64,000 nucleotides of DNA from Akkermansiaceae bacterium UBA4589 (GTDB lineage: Bacteria; Verrucomicrobiota; Verrucomicrobiia; Verrucomicrobiales; Akkermansiaceae): positions 1-64,000 of the forward strand of contig DGJT01000038.1 of assembly GCA_002387565.1 (NCBI GenBank). Reading direction: 5' to 3'. The notes beneath the pieces are model-generated. The model had not been told where the DNA came from. It did no database searches and saw nothing but the letters and a program-made list of their open reading frames with translations. Shown here piece by piece: positions 42,304-51,448 of the stretch; within the stretch, counting starts at the first letter, position 1, and the number at the start of each line of letters is the position of its first letter. The translations under genes and the position numbers were made by a program.

Positions 42304-44667
42304 TTAGAGACTTAGAGGGAGTCTAGCCTCTGGGAAGCGTTTGAGGGTGAAGTTGATAGAGATAATATATTCATCTTCTGCATTATTGTGTCTAAGTTCC
42401 TCTATACCAAAAGAGCCAACCCAGTTCTTTAAGTTGAGATAAGCTCGTATTTCTTGAGAGCGTAAGGTTGAGGTTTCTAAATTCCAAAACTGGTTGTATT
42501 CTAAACCAAGAGCGCTACTGAAACGTTGGTAGTGACGCCAGTTTACACTATTAGCGTCACTGAGGATAGGGTGGTTTTTGAGTTGGTAGGACCCTATAGA
42601 CGTTTTAGAAAAATCATTTAATAGGAAATTTACTTGGTTAGAGCTATAGAGGTAAGGTTCTGAATCCGCACCTAATGGAAAATGGCTATCACTGATAAAG
42701 CTAAGTGCTGATTTAGGTGTCCAGGCCATTTTATGGTACAGACCTGAATGCTTGAAGTTACTTTGATCATTATGCTCATACACATCCCAGTAAGTGTTAC
42801 TGTTGAACCAGGTATGGTTTTGACTGCTTTTTTCGCTGTAACGTTTGGTGGTGAGGCTCTGTTCAACACCAAATCTGTAAATACCCCAATCCTTAAGGTT
42901 TTCCGTATTTTTATTTTGTGCTAGGTTTAAAGAAGGTGAATCAAGAATGTAATCATAACGATTAATTGGAGTGATTTGCGCAGATAAGTCATCAATTTTT
43001 AGCCAAGATACTTGTACATAAGGCTCGAGGTGGTGATATAGGCCTGCAAGTCCCCAGTGAGGTAAATCTAATTGGGTGTTTTGACCAGATAGGAATAAAG
43101 ACGCTTTGATAGTGGTATGGACTATATTTTGATAGTCAGATTGATCTGATCCAGCACTACTATCAGCAGATGAATACTGGTTAAAGCCCCAGCCTAAAGT
43201 GGGTGTGATCGCAGCTAGATTAGAAATTTTGAACGGACGGGATAGTTGATGAAAGGTATGAATTTTTTGGTACTCATTATCTACGAGTAAATCACGAATA
43301 ATAGCAGCACGTGCGGCACTCGTGCCTGGGGCTATGAGCTCTGCAAAAAGCGAGTCAGTAGTCGCATCAGAGCTTTGTTCCTCATAAATGCCTACGCTGG
43401 CGCTACCTTCATAATAAATATTGTCGAATAATGATAAATTTAGATTATCTAGGGCTCCATCAAGGTTTGCTAAGTTTGTAGCGGATTTAGACCAGTTCAG
43501 TTCAGGTAAGCGCTGAGTGGTTTGAAAGAGGCCTTGGTCGCTCCATGTAGTATTGATGCTGATATCACCCCATGTTGGATTGAGGTAAATAAATTCTAAG
43601 AGATTTTGATTCTCTGGATAATCTTGGTATTTGTCCTCAAAGAAATCTTCTAGTACTCTATCATCACTTAGGAAGTTAAGTTGAGCTGTAATTCGGGTTT
43701 GGTCATTAGTGAATTCGTCAACCTTATTATAATCAGGAGTATTGAGGTAATTAAAGCTTACAGCATAGCGCTCACTATCAATGTTATCTATTTGATTGCT
43801 GCCGCGAACCTCTTGACTCTCTGCATCGTTAATCCCAAACAGATGTAAGTGAGGCGTGGTCGCGTCCTGTACGTTTTGATTGAGAGGCTTGATGAGCAGG
43901 CCTGCTCCAACACCACGCTTAGAATACAGTGAAAGTTGAGGTTGTATGAGGATGTCAGTATGCTGATCTTGTCCTGAGAGTTTATCTAGAGTGAACCCAA
44001 AATCTTGGTAGAGTTCATAACCTAGAGCTGAGCTTGATCTAGGGCTTAGATGGTAGCCTAGTTCAGGGTGTATAGATTGTGGAAAATAAGGCAGTTTAAA
44101 AACGGGTGTGTTTTTTGTGGTGACGGTTAAGCCTTTGAATACAAGGTACCCAGGTTCAGGTTGAGGGTAAAAAGTCGTTTTTTTACTTTTCATCCAAAAG
44201 GCAGGAGTCTGGCTATCGTCGGTGGTTACAGCAAACTGCTCTGCGGTGTAAATAGGTTTGAGAGCATCACTACTATCCACATAGAGTTTGTCAGCTTTCA
44301 TTAATAGCTGCCCATAACGCCCCTTGGTAGAGCTTAAATTAAATTGTTTGTTTTTATAATAGTAAGTGAGTTCTTCGCAATGGTGCAGCCCTTCTTGAAA
44401 AAATAGACTCACATTACCTTTAAAATAAACTTGGCTCTGTGCGGTGTTGATTTTGGCGTAATCAGCAAAGATAGAAGCCCCTGTATCTGTCTTAATTCTG
44501 ACATTATTTTTATAAATAATTTCTTGAGACTTGGCTAGGTAGACGACCTCACCTTGATTCGAAATATCAAGAGAAGAAGGAGGTGTTAAAAACAAATTAG
44601 CCTGTAGGTAACTCCAGCTTAAACTAAGCCATAAAAAACAGTGAAACCAAAAAGAGCGTGATATCAT
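42304..44667 (-). CDS. lptD: LPS-assembly outer-membrane protein LptD-like
   Basis: A 787-residue protein with a signal peptide (about residues 1-24), an N-terminal OstA/LptA-like beta-jellyroll region (IKTDTGASIFADYAKINTAQSQVYFKGNVSLFF, ~55-90) and a long C-terminal region rich in alternating beta strands forming the outer-membrane barrel. The segment VFKLPYFPQSIHPELGYHLSPR is typical of LptD after the jellyroll. It inserts lipopolysaccharide into the outer leaflet, consistent with the LptF/G permease at 3.9-5.2 kb. I do not see the four-cysteine disulfide arrangement of E. coli LptD. Confidence 0.85.
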   Translation of the reverse strand: MISRSFWFHCFLWLSLSWSYLQANLFLTPPSSLDISNQGEVVYLAKSQEIIYKNNVRIKTDTGASIFADYAKINTAQSQVYFKGNVSLFFQEGLHHCEELTYYYKNKQFNLSSTKGRYGQLLMKADKLYVDSSDALKPIYTAEQFAVTTDDSQTPAFWMKSKKTTFYPQPEPGYLVFKGLTVTTKNTPVFKLPYFPQSIHPELGYHLSPRSSSALGYELYQDFGFTLDKLSGQDQHTDILIQPQLSLYSKRGVGAGLLIKPLNQNVQDATTPHLHLFGINDAESQEVRGSNQIDNIDSERYAVSFNYLNTPDYNKVDEFTNDQTRITAQLNFLSDDRVLEDFFEDKYQDYPENQNLLEFIYLNPTWGDISINTTWSDQGLFQTTQRLPELNWSKSATNLANLDGALDNLNLSLFDNIYYEGSASVGIYEEQSSDATTDSLFAELIAPGTSAARAAIIRDLLVDNEYQKIHTFHQLSRPFKISNLAAITPTLGWGFNQYSSADSSAGSDQSDYQNIVHTTIKASLFLSGQNTQLDLPHWGLAGLYHHLEPYVQVSWLKIDDLSAQITPINRYDYILDSPSLNLAQNKNTENLKDWGIYRFGVEQSLTTKRYSEKSSQNHTWFNSNTYWDVYEHNDQSNFKHSGLYHKMAWTPKSALSFISDSHFPLGADSEPYLYSSNQVNFLLNDFSKTSIGSYQLKNHPILSDANSVNWRHYQRFSSALGLEYNQFWNLETSTLRSQEIRAYLNLKNWVGSFGIEELRHNNAEDEYIISINFTLKRFPEARLPLSL

Positions 44668-44699
44668 GGGAAACTAAAGAAAAGAGCTAAGATATAAAA

Positions 44700-46094
44700 T
44701 TATAGTGGGTAGGGTGTTCCTGCTTCTGGAGTGATAATGGTCGAGTTAGGTAAATCTTTTTTGAGCTCTTTTTCAAACCAAGCAGAGGCATCTAAATCAC
44801 CATGTACGAGTAAGACCTGTTTAGGAGCTAAATCAACTATCCATTGTTTTAATGAATCCCTTTCACAATGTCCACTAAAATCAAAAGCTTCAATTTGGCA
44901 AAGGCGCGCGACTCTAGGTCTGCCTGTACCAAGGGACACACTTTCTTTTAATGGTGTTTGCTGAATGGCATAGCCAGGAGTTTCTGGGTCGCAATAACCG
45001 ACAAAAAAGAGGCCGTTTTTACTATTGGGTAAGAGTGATTCAGCAAGCTGATTAGAGAGAGTTTTAGGTACCATCATACCGCTAGACATCACATAGATAT
45101 GACCAGGCTGTGTGACCAAAGGCTCACGCTTGCGGCTTCGTTTGTGTCGAGGAGTGCCCTTGATATTATGAGCTTCGAGCAAAGAGAATTCAGGGTATTT
45201 GCGTGGAGTAGAGTCCGCTAACTCATCAAAAATACGAGTCATTTTAGTACTAAGCCCACCAATTTTAACGGGTGCTTTTTGTAGTAAACCTGATTCAAAG
45301 AAGTTATGCAACATCATAAGAACTTCTTGAGTTTTACCCATGGCAAACACAGGAATGAGCACAGCACCACCTAGATTGAGACTGCGTTGAATAGCTTGAG
45401 AGAGACGTTTTTCCTCTCGTTCTCTAGTGTAGTTAGGGTTACGAGGACTGGCTCCACGTGTGGTTTCAACAATGAGAGTATCAATATCTTTTAATGCTTC
45501 GATAGCCTTAGGGTCGCTGATGCTGCACTTAGGAATGAGGGTTTGGTCTTCGAGTTGAATATCTCCAGAATAAAGAATCTTTTTGTTAGGAGTCTCAATG
45601 AGCACGCAGGCAGAACCGAGTAAATGACCCGCATCATAGAAAGTGAGTTTGCAGTCTGGATAGTCTGATACTTTGAAAGTCTTATTGTACTTCACTGGAT
45701 GCAGTTGATCCATAGCAATATCAATCTCCTCGTGGGTGAAGAGAGGGTATTCTGTAATACCTAACTCAAGACGCTGACTGGTCATCACATTGACCGAGTT
45801 ATGTAATAGCGCCTCACCTAATTTCATGGTGGCATTAGTGAGGTATGCTTCAATTTTGGGGTATTGTTGGAGCAAGTAAGGTAGAGTTCCGATGTGGTCT
45901 AAATGAGAGTGAGAAACGACCGCTGCATCTACGGGTAGAGAGTTGAGCAATTTGTAATTAGGCATCGCCTCGCCGCCATATTGCTTAGGGTGCATGCCCG
46001 CATCGAGGACGAGTCCATTTTTTTTATCACCAATCCAATAAGAATTAGCTCCAATTTCTTGTTCGCGGGTTAATCTTAAAAAGGTATCCATCAT
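44700..46094 (-). CDS. Metallo-beta-lactamase/beta-CASP RNase (CPSF-like)
   Basis: A 464-residue nuclease-like protein with metal-binding motif HSHLDH at about residues 58-63, LVLDAGMHP before it, DAGHLLGSACVLIE and LYSGD further on, then a beta-CASP domain (VLIPVFAMGKTQEVLMML, MSSGMMVPKTLS) and the C-terminal FSGHCERDSLKQWI and VLLVHGD motifs. These match the Ysh1/CPSF73-like exonuclease group. It probably processes RNA 3' ends or mRNAs. The gene lies between the DUF58 and lptD genes. The start could be either of two adjacent Met codons. Confidence 0.88.
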   Translation of the reverse strand: MMDTFLRLTREQEIGANSYWIGDKKNGLVLDAGMHPKQYGGEAMPNYKLLNSLPVDAAVVSHSHLDHIGTLPYLLQQYPKIEAYLTNATMKLGEALLHNSVNVMTSQRLELGITEYPLFTHEEIDIAMDQLHPVKYNKTFKVSDYPDCKLTFYDAGHLLGSACVLIETPNKKILYSGDIQLEDQTLIPKCSISDPKAIEALKDIDTLIVETTRGASPRNPNYTREREEKRLSQAIQRSLNLGGAVLIPVFAMGKTQEVLMMLHNFFESGLLQKAPVKIGGLSTKMTRIFDELADSTPRKYPEFSLLEAHNIKGTPRHKRSRKREPLVTQPGHIYVMSSGMMVPKTLSNQLAESLLPNSKNGLFFVGYCDPETPGYAIQQTPLKESVSLGTGRPRVARLCQIEAFDFSGHCERDSLKQWIVDLAPKQVLLVHGDLDASAWFEKELKKDLPNSTIITPEAGTPYPL

Positions 46095-46145
46095 AATAAC
46101 CCTTTTAGATAAACATGTATTTCTAGAAAATGAAAGCTTTAGACT

Positions 46146-47063
46146 TTAATTTCCAATGATTCTCGTGAGCCCTTGAATATAACTAGAGTCGCTATTAAAG
46201 AGCTCGTAACCAATAGCATTTTTTCGGCACCAAGCTTTGAGCTGTTTGAGGTGCTGTTCTACGTTTTTTTGGTAGAGTGCTTGGCGCTTATTCTTGTTGC
46301 CTTGCAATTGGTAGTAGTCATCACTAAGAGGGTTTTTAAGTGAGAGGTTTTGCTGTGTTGGTAATTGTAATTCACTAGGGTCGAGTACTTGGAGTAGTGC
46401 TATGTCATGCTTAAGCTTGAGATGCTTAAATGTTTCACTCATTTCTTCAGGGTGGTGCTGATAGAAATCTGAAATCCACAGAATAAAACTCGAAGACCTC
46501 AGGCGCTTGCTAAGCTCTTTGCTGTATTGAGTTAATGGGATTTTTTCAGTTGAGCTGGGTTTGTCTAGACTGGCATTGAGAGCATTGACAATACCATTCA
46601 TACTTTTGGAAAAAGGTATGAATTGCTGGTGCTCTAATGATGAGTCAGCTTGACTCTGGTAAGGGCTATTGATGAATTGCCATGCTAATGCATATTTTTG
46701 CTGAGAAGCATACAGAGCAATAGAGGCGGCTATGTGTGCGGCGAATTCTCGTTTGGAATAGAATTGACTACCATAATCCATGCTGGCGGATAAATCCATG
46801 ACAATAACCAGCTGTCTTTCGCGCTCTTCTTCAAAAGTTTTGACATAAACTTTTTGGTGGCGAGCTGTCGTCTTCCAGTCAATAAATCTGACTTCATCAC
46901 CTGGTTGGTATTCTCTAAAATCAGCAAACTCTAGGCCTTGCCCCTTGATGCGAGTTTGGGTATTGCCGGTGAGGTTTTTGGCTAAAATTTGATGTGAGCG
47001 TAGTTTTAATCGCTGAGCTTTTTGTAAAAGCTGTTGAGCATTTAACTCTTCCTCACTCATCAT
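46146..47063 (-). CDS. DUF58 domain protein
   Basis: A 305-residue cytoplasmic protein with the DUF58 core GQGLEFADFREYQPGDEVRFIDWKTTARHQKVYVKTFEEE near residue 40 and a von Willebrand A-like fold after it (LVIVMDLSASMDYGS, DxSxS metal-binding motif near 88). DUF58 proteins are usually encoded beside MoxR ATPases and vWA membrane proteins in stress or envelope systems. Here the MoxR gene is 11 bp upstream, but no BatA/BatB-type vWA genes follow. A second start lies one codon in. Confidence 0.9.
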   Translation of the reverse strand: MMSEEELNAQQLLQKAQRLKLRSHQILAKNLTGNTQTRIKGQGLEFADFREYQPGDEVRFIDWKTTARHQKVYVKTFEEERERQLVIVMDLSASMDYGSQFYSKREFAAHIAASIALYASQQKYALAWQFINSPYQSQADSSLEHQQFIPFSKSMNGIVNALNASLDKPSSTEKIPLTQYSKELSKRLRSSSFILWISDFYQHHPEEMSETFKHLKLKHDIALLQVLDPSELQLPTQQNLSLKNPLSDDYYQLQGNKNKRQALYQKNVEQHLKQLKAWCRKNAIGYELFNSDSSYIQGLTRIIGN

Positions 47064-47074
47064 AAGTCAATAGA

Positions 47075-48037
47075 TTAAGGTAGTTGAATCTTGCTAAGTA
47101 AACTATTGATAATTTGATCAGCAGTAACATCCTGCGCCTCAGCTTCGTAAGAAAGTAAAATACGGTGGCGTAAGATGCGATGCGCGAGCTTTTTGATGTC
47201 TTGTGGGATGACGTAGTCACGACCCTCTAGGTAAGCCAGAGCTTTGGCGCTTAGTGCTAATTGAATAGAAGCACGAGGCGAGGCTCCTGCGCGTACGAGT
47301 TGACCTAATTCAGGGCTGACTTTGCCCATATCACGAGTGGCCTGCACCAATTGTACGATGTATTGGTTGAGATTTTTATCAATATGAACGCTATCAACGG
47401 CCTTACGACTTTCTTGCAGTTGTTCGACACTCACTACAGGCTGAACTTGTGCTGGAGGCGCCGAAGTTGCCATTTTTTCAAGAATCACCATCTCTTCTTC
47501 TAAGCTTGGGTAATTAATAATAATCTTGAAGAGGAAGCGGTCAAGCTGAGCTTCCGGTAAAGGGTAGGTGCCTTCTTGGTCAATAGGGTTTTGTGTGGCT
47601 AGTACGAGAAAAGGTCTAGGTAACTGGTGGGTCACATCACCTAGTGTGACTTGCTTTTCTTGCATCGCTTCGAGAAGAGCCGATTGCACCTTGGCTGGGG
47701 CACGGTTAATCTCATCAGCGAGAATAAACTGATTAAAGATAGGTCCTAATTTAGGCTCAAAGGTGTGCTTTTCTGGATGGTAAATCAACGTGCCGATAAG
47801 GTCTGCTGGTAATAAATCAGGCGTGAACTGTAAACGTGAAAAGCTCACAGATAAACATTCGGACAAGGTTTTAATCGCGAGTGTTTTGGCTAACCCAGGA
47901 GCCCCTTCTAGGAGCACATGACCTTGGGTAAGTAGGCTAAGTAAGAGGGAATCAACTAACTCTTCTTGGCCGATAAGGACTTTAGACATTTCTTGTCTAA
48001 TGAGTTGTGGCCAGCTTTCTGTTGAGGTGGTATTCAT
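47075..48037 (-). CDS. MoxR-family AAA+ ATPase
   Basis: A 320-residue AAA+ ATPase with Walker A GAPGLAKT (residues 45-52), Walker B LADEINR, and the sensor region VLATQNPIDQEGTYPLPEAQLDRFLFK characteristic of MoxR. It likely acts as a chaperone with the DUF58 partner encoded 11 bp downstream. Length is complete. It follows dnaA by 77 bp. Confidence 0.93.
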   Translation of the reverse strand: MNTTSTESWPQLIRQEMSKVLIGQEELVDSLLLSLLTQGHVLLEGAPGLAKTLAIKTLSECLSVSFSRLQFTPDLLPADLIGTLIYHPEKHTFEPKLGPIFNQFILADEINRAPAKVQSALLEAMQEKQVTLGDVTHQLPRPFLVLATQNPIDQEGTYPLPEAQLDRFLFKIIINYPSLEEEMVILEKMATSAPPAQVQPVVSVEQLQESRKAVDSVHIDKNLNQYIVQLVQATRDMGKVSPELGQLVRAGASPRASIQLALSAKALAYLEGRDYVIPQDIKKLAHRILRHRILLSYEAEAQDVTADQIINSLLSKIQLP

Positions 48038-48114
48038 AGGGCTTAAAACGTTTGAATAAGTAATTACCGATTAAAAGGGCATTAATTGTTCATGTTCTTA
48101 GCTTTTTACAGCCT

Positions 48115-49584
48115 CTAAGTAAATTTATTTTTTAAGAAATCAATGGTTTCTTTGAATCCTTCTTCATCTTGAATCCTCGCATTTACTGACTTACAAGCAT
48201 GGATAATAGTGCCGTGATCACGATTAAATTCGTGCCCAATTTCATGTAGAGAGGAATTCGTTAGATCACGAGTTAAATACATCGCAACGTGCCTAGGTAG
48301 AGTTAACTGTGATGTGCGACGCTTGCCAACTAAGTCTTCAAAATTTACATTGTAGTAATTCGCAATAGTTTTTTGAATGGTTTTGGCGCTGAGTTTGAGT
48401 TGAGTTTTTTCTTGTTGGAAACAGTCTTGTAAGAGGTTTTTTACGGTCTCAACACTAAAGTCTTGATTAGGCTGTAGAGAAACGTAAATGAGTAGTTTGT
48501 TGATAGCTCCCATTAAGTTGCGCACATCGCTTTTTATTTCGGTGGCAATCAGTTCAAGACAAGAGCGGTCAATATAGTGTTTGGTATTTGATAAGTGTTT
48601 ATCTAATATCGCCAAACGGGTTTCATAAGAAGGGGCTTCAATTTGCACACATAAACCAGCACTGAGTCTGGAAACTAAACGTGGAGAAAGCTGTTTGAGG
48701 TCATGGATGCTCACATCAGAACTAACAATGATTTGTGCCTGTGAATTAATCAATGCTTCAAAGGTGTGAAAAAATTCATCCTGAGTCTTTGTCTTATTAG
48801 CTAAAAATTGAATATCATCAATAAGTAAGACATCTAAGTTGCGGTAACGGTTACGCAGATTATCCAATTGATTATTCTGGATGGCTTGCACGTAGTCATT
48901 GGTGAAGTTTTCAGCAGAGGTATAGAGAACTTTAGCATTAAGGTCTTGCTCGAGTAGCTCTAAGCCTATGGCTTGCATTAGATGTGTTTTACCTAGACCT
49001 GAATTACCATAAATGAAAAACGGATTATAAGTGAGAGTTTCTTCTTGAAGAATGGCAGTGGCGGCGGCAAAAGCAAAATTATTGTGATCACTAACCACAA
49101 AACGTTCAAAATTATGCGCAGGGTTCAGACCACAACGCTTAATTTTAGCTGTTTTTTTCTTAGTTAAAAGTTCAGCTTGCTCGGCTATATCATTGGTGTT
49201 GATTGTGTCTACTTGCTTAGTTTTAGAGGCTCTAGGAGATGAGGTTGTTGCAGATTGTGACGCCTTAGCATGCGTCTTTTCAGACTCCTTTAAGTGGTCT
49301 TTAATAAAGTCTTGAATTTTAAATTGAATATCAAATTCTTGATGCTCACTACAGGCTAGAGGCAGAATAGCTTTTAATTCATCTAGATAATTGGCTTCAA
49401 TCCAAGCAATAGACATATCATCGGGCACTTGCATGAGACAAGTTTGATGATAAAAATCAACATTGATATGGGTAAACCAGCGTTGAAATTCATTTGCCCC
49501 AATTTGATTTTTAAAAGTTTCAATGACTTGAGTCCACGATTCTTGAGAGATAGAAGCAGAAGGGTGGGAGAGTTGTAAAATCAT
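48115..49584 (-). CDS. dnaA: Chromosomal replication initiator DnaA
   Basis: Initiates replication at oriC and regulates genes carrying DnaA boxes. The 489-residue protein has domain I (~10-95), a Ser/Lys-rich linker, Walker A GNSGLGKT at 193-200, Walker B DVLLIDDIQFL, and the domain IV DNA-binding signature RHVAMYLTRDLTNSSLHEIG with RDHGTIIHA. Consensus DnaA boxes are not visible around the gene. dnaN and gyrB are not adjacent, so dnaA is not in its classical operon. Confidence 0.96.
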   Translation of the reverse strand: MILQLSHPSASISQESWTQVIETFKNQIGANEFQRWFTHINVDFYHQTCLMQVPDDMSIAWIEANYLDELKAILPLACSEHQEFDIQFKIQDFIKDHLKESEKTHAKASQSATTSSPRASKTKQVDTINTNDIAEQAELLTKKKTAKIKRCGLNPAHNFERFVVSDHNNFAFAAATAILQEETLTYNPFFIYGNSGLGKTHLMQAIGLELLEQDLNAKVLYTSAENFTNDYVQAIQNNQLDNLRNRYRNLDVLLIDDIQFLANKTKTQDEFFHTFEALINSQAQIIVSSDVSIHDLKQLSPRLVSRLSAGLCVQIEAPSYETRLAILDKHLSNTKHYIDRSCLELIATEIKSDVRNLMGAINKLLIYVSLQPNQDFSVETVKNLLQDCFQQEKTQLKLSAKTIQKTIANYYNVNFEDLVGKRRTSQLTLPRHVAMYLTRDLTNSSLHEIGHEFNRDHGTIIHACKSVNARIQDEEGFKETIDFLKNKFT

Positions 49585-49974
49585 GAATAAAAATCGGAAT
49601 ATAAAAAATGAACCAAAGCGCGATATGCACTAAGTCGAGACACTAGTTATTAACGATTTTGTAACATAAAACTAGATTAAAATTTATAGTCATATCAAAG
49701 ATTTTTTTTTAGGCTATTTTCACTAGTGTTTCACAGCTTATTTTTTTTTCTAGTTGTAGTAGTTTTGATTATTTTGGGGAGATACTTAAGAATAGTTAAT
49801 AGTGTTCTGTAGGCACCCTTTTTTTCTATAGGTTTTTCTTATTTTTTAGTGTTTTTTTAGTCACTAACTAACTCATTTTTAACTGCGTATATGAGTTTTT
49901 AAAAGTATCTTTTAAAAAGGTTTATATCCTTATTTAAAGAGACTTGAGCGTATCTTATTAAGAATTCTTAACTA
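49585..49974. other. 390-bp AT-rich gene-free region upstream of dnaA
   Basis: Very AT-rich with T runs. It holds two CACTAGT-containing sites in opposite context (near 49640 and 49720), a perfect 10-bp-arm hairpin TTTTTAAAAG/CTTTTAAAAA (49896-49918) and the palindrome TTAAGAATTCTTAA (49958-49971) just beyond the stop of the following minus-strand gene. No DnaA box (TTATNCACA) and no open gene are seen. It must contain the dnaA promoter. Confidence 0.5.
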
Positions 49975-50640
49975 TTAATTCCAGCCTTCATTGCAAAACG
50001 GGAGTTTGCCTTGGCTAATTTTTACATAATTTGTTTTTCCGTAAGCTCCGATGAGCTTATTATTGAAATATTTTTCCCAAGTAGAACTCATGTTTTTTGC
50101 TGTATAACAACCCCAGCTTGTAGACTTAGTATCACGCCTAATTCTATTGGATAAAAGCAGCTTAAAATCACTAGGATGTAACCAGCAGGCAGAGCCCATC
50201 ATCACGGTGGTGCTGTAGTCAAATAAAAAGGCATGTTGGTCGGAGTGACCAAAGTAATCAAAAGTATCAATTCCATGCTTAGGAAAGGCATTAAAAGCAT
50301 AGCTAAATTGATACTTATTTTTAAACCAAACTAAGTCCACTTTTAATGATTTTGCGATTTGTTCAACTTTGTCAACCAGATTAAAGCCTTCTTCTTTAGA
50401 TCTAAGCTCATACGCAGGGTGATAAGCTAGCCACGTAATTTTTTGTTGGTTATTTTTTTTGCGTATGACTTTTGTTTGGAGTTTTGCGGCATCGACAAAA
50501 TTAGCCCAGTAGTAATCATGCCTATCTTTTTTATATCGATATTTTTCTGAATTAACCAGACTTGGTCCACCAATAACAATTAATGATTCTCCAGCTAATG
50601 CCATAGAGAAAACAGATAGAATAAAGATAAATAAACGCAT
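49975..50640 (-). CDS. Secreted protein of unknown function with conserved-looking His and Cys sites
   Basis: A 221-residue protein starting with a signal peptide (MRLFIFILSVFSMALAGES). I chose the ATG at 50640, because a start further upstream would overlap the glycosyltransferase gene and bury the signal. After ESLIVIGGPSLVNSEKYRYKKDRHDYYWANFVDAAKL come WLAYHPAYELRS, FDYFGHSDQHAFLFDY and STSWGCYTAKNMSSTW. A His after a hydrophobic strand, and a later Cys after another, is the arrangement of caspase-like cysteine peptidases, but I do not recognise a family and this is only a guess. Confidence 0.6.
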   Translation of the reverse strand: MRLFIFILSVFSMALAGESLIVIGGPSLVNSEKYRYKKDRHDYYWANFVDAAKLQTKVIRKKNNQQKITWLAYHPAYELRSKEEGFNLVDKVEQIAKSLKVDLVWFKNKYQFSYAFNAFPKHGIDTFDYFGHSDQHAFLFDYSTTVMMGSACWLHPSDFKLLLSNRIRRDTKSTSWGCYTAKNMSSTWEKYFNNKLIGAYGKTNYVKISQGKLPFCNEGWN

Positions 50641-50668
50641 AAGTATAGGAGTGAGTATCAGTAATAGC

Positions 50669-51427
50669 TTATTTGTTGAGTTTGTCCAAGTGATAAAATC
50701 GGCTGCGATAACCTGCTTTGATGATTTCAAAAGCGATAGTTAAAGAGTGAGCGACGCCGCGGTTAGAAATTTTCTGAGTACCAGCAAGGCGTTGACGTTC
50801 ACGTACAGGGATGCTTTTTATAGAGCTTTTTAGATGGGCAGCTTTTATTTGAGCCTCGATGGTCCACCCCCAGACCCATTCTTGCAAGCTCATGCATTCA
50901 AATAGGGAGCGATCAATAAGGCGAGTTGGTCCCAAATCAGACCAAGGGTAGAGGCTAAGGATACTAGCCCATAGCCCAAGAATGATATTACCGATTTTTT
51001 GTTGTAGAGATAATTGACACCAACCACGAGGGGTAAACAGTCTTTGACCAATGACAAAATCATAACCTTGCTCATATTGTTCAGCTAGGCGGATTAAATC
51101 TTGAGGTGAGCTAGCTCCATCTGCTGCTGCAAATAAGTAAGCTTTGACCGTTTTATTTTTATCTTTGTCGTTTCTAACGGCTTCAATTGCAGCCATGCAG
51201 CCATGACCATAACCCTTGGTTGGGGTGCTTCCTACGAGGCATTGATACTGCCTGGCTATAGCGTCGCTCTCATCAGTAGAGCAGTTTAGCCCTATAGCTA
51301 TGATAAAGCGCTCGTCCAGCTCAGCTTGGTATTCTTTAAGGAGTAGAGGTAAGCATTCGGCTTCATTATACACAGGTATGATGATGGCGTAGCGGGTTGG
51401 GGCTAATTCTGGGGTTGGGAGCGACAT
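50669..51427 (-). CDS. Family 2 glycosyltransferase
   Basis: A 252-residue GT-A type glycosyltransferase. The N-terminus TRYAIIIPVYNEAECLPLLLKEY is the GT2 hallmark. The region VKAYLFAAADGASSPQDLIRLAEQYEQGYDFVIGQR holds the acidic sugar-nucleotide site. C-terminal RERQRLAGTQKISNRG resembles dolichol-phosphate-mannose synthase-like enzymes that act on lipid carriers. No strong transmembrane helix pair is seen apart from a hydrophobic stretch near residue 150. Acceptor unknown. It starts 21 bp after the flavoprotein fusion gene. Confidence 0.82.
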   Translation of the reverse strand: MSLPTPELAPTRYAIIIPVYNEAECLPLLLKEYQAELDERFIIAIGLNCSTDESDAIARQYQCLVGSTPTKGYGHGCMAAIEAVRNDKDKNKTVKAYLFAAADGASSPQDLIRLAEQYEQGYDFVIGQRLFTPRGWCQLSLQQKIGNIILGLWASILSLYPWSDLGPTRLIDRSLFECMSLQEWVWGWTIEAQIKAAHLKSSIKSIPVRERQRLAGTQKISNRGVAHSLTIAFEIIKAGYRSRFYHLDKLNK

Positions 51428-51448
51428 GAAGCAAAGTTATGAAATGAA

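Noticed and set aside
49585..49974. Replication origin beside dnaA
   Set aside because: I searched both strands by eye for TTATNCACA-type boxes and found none. AT-richness alone is not enough.
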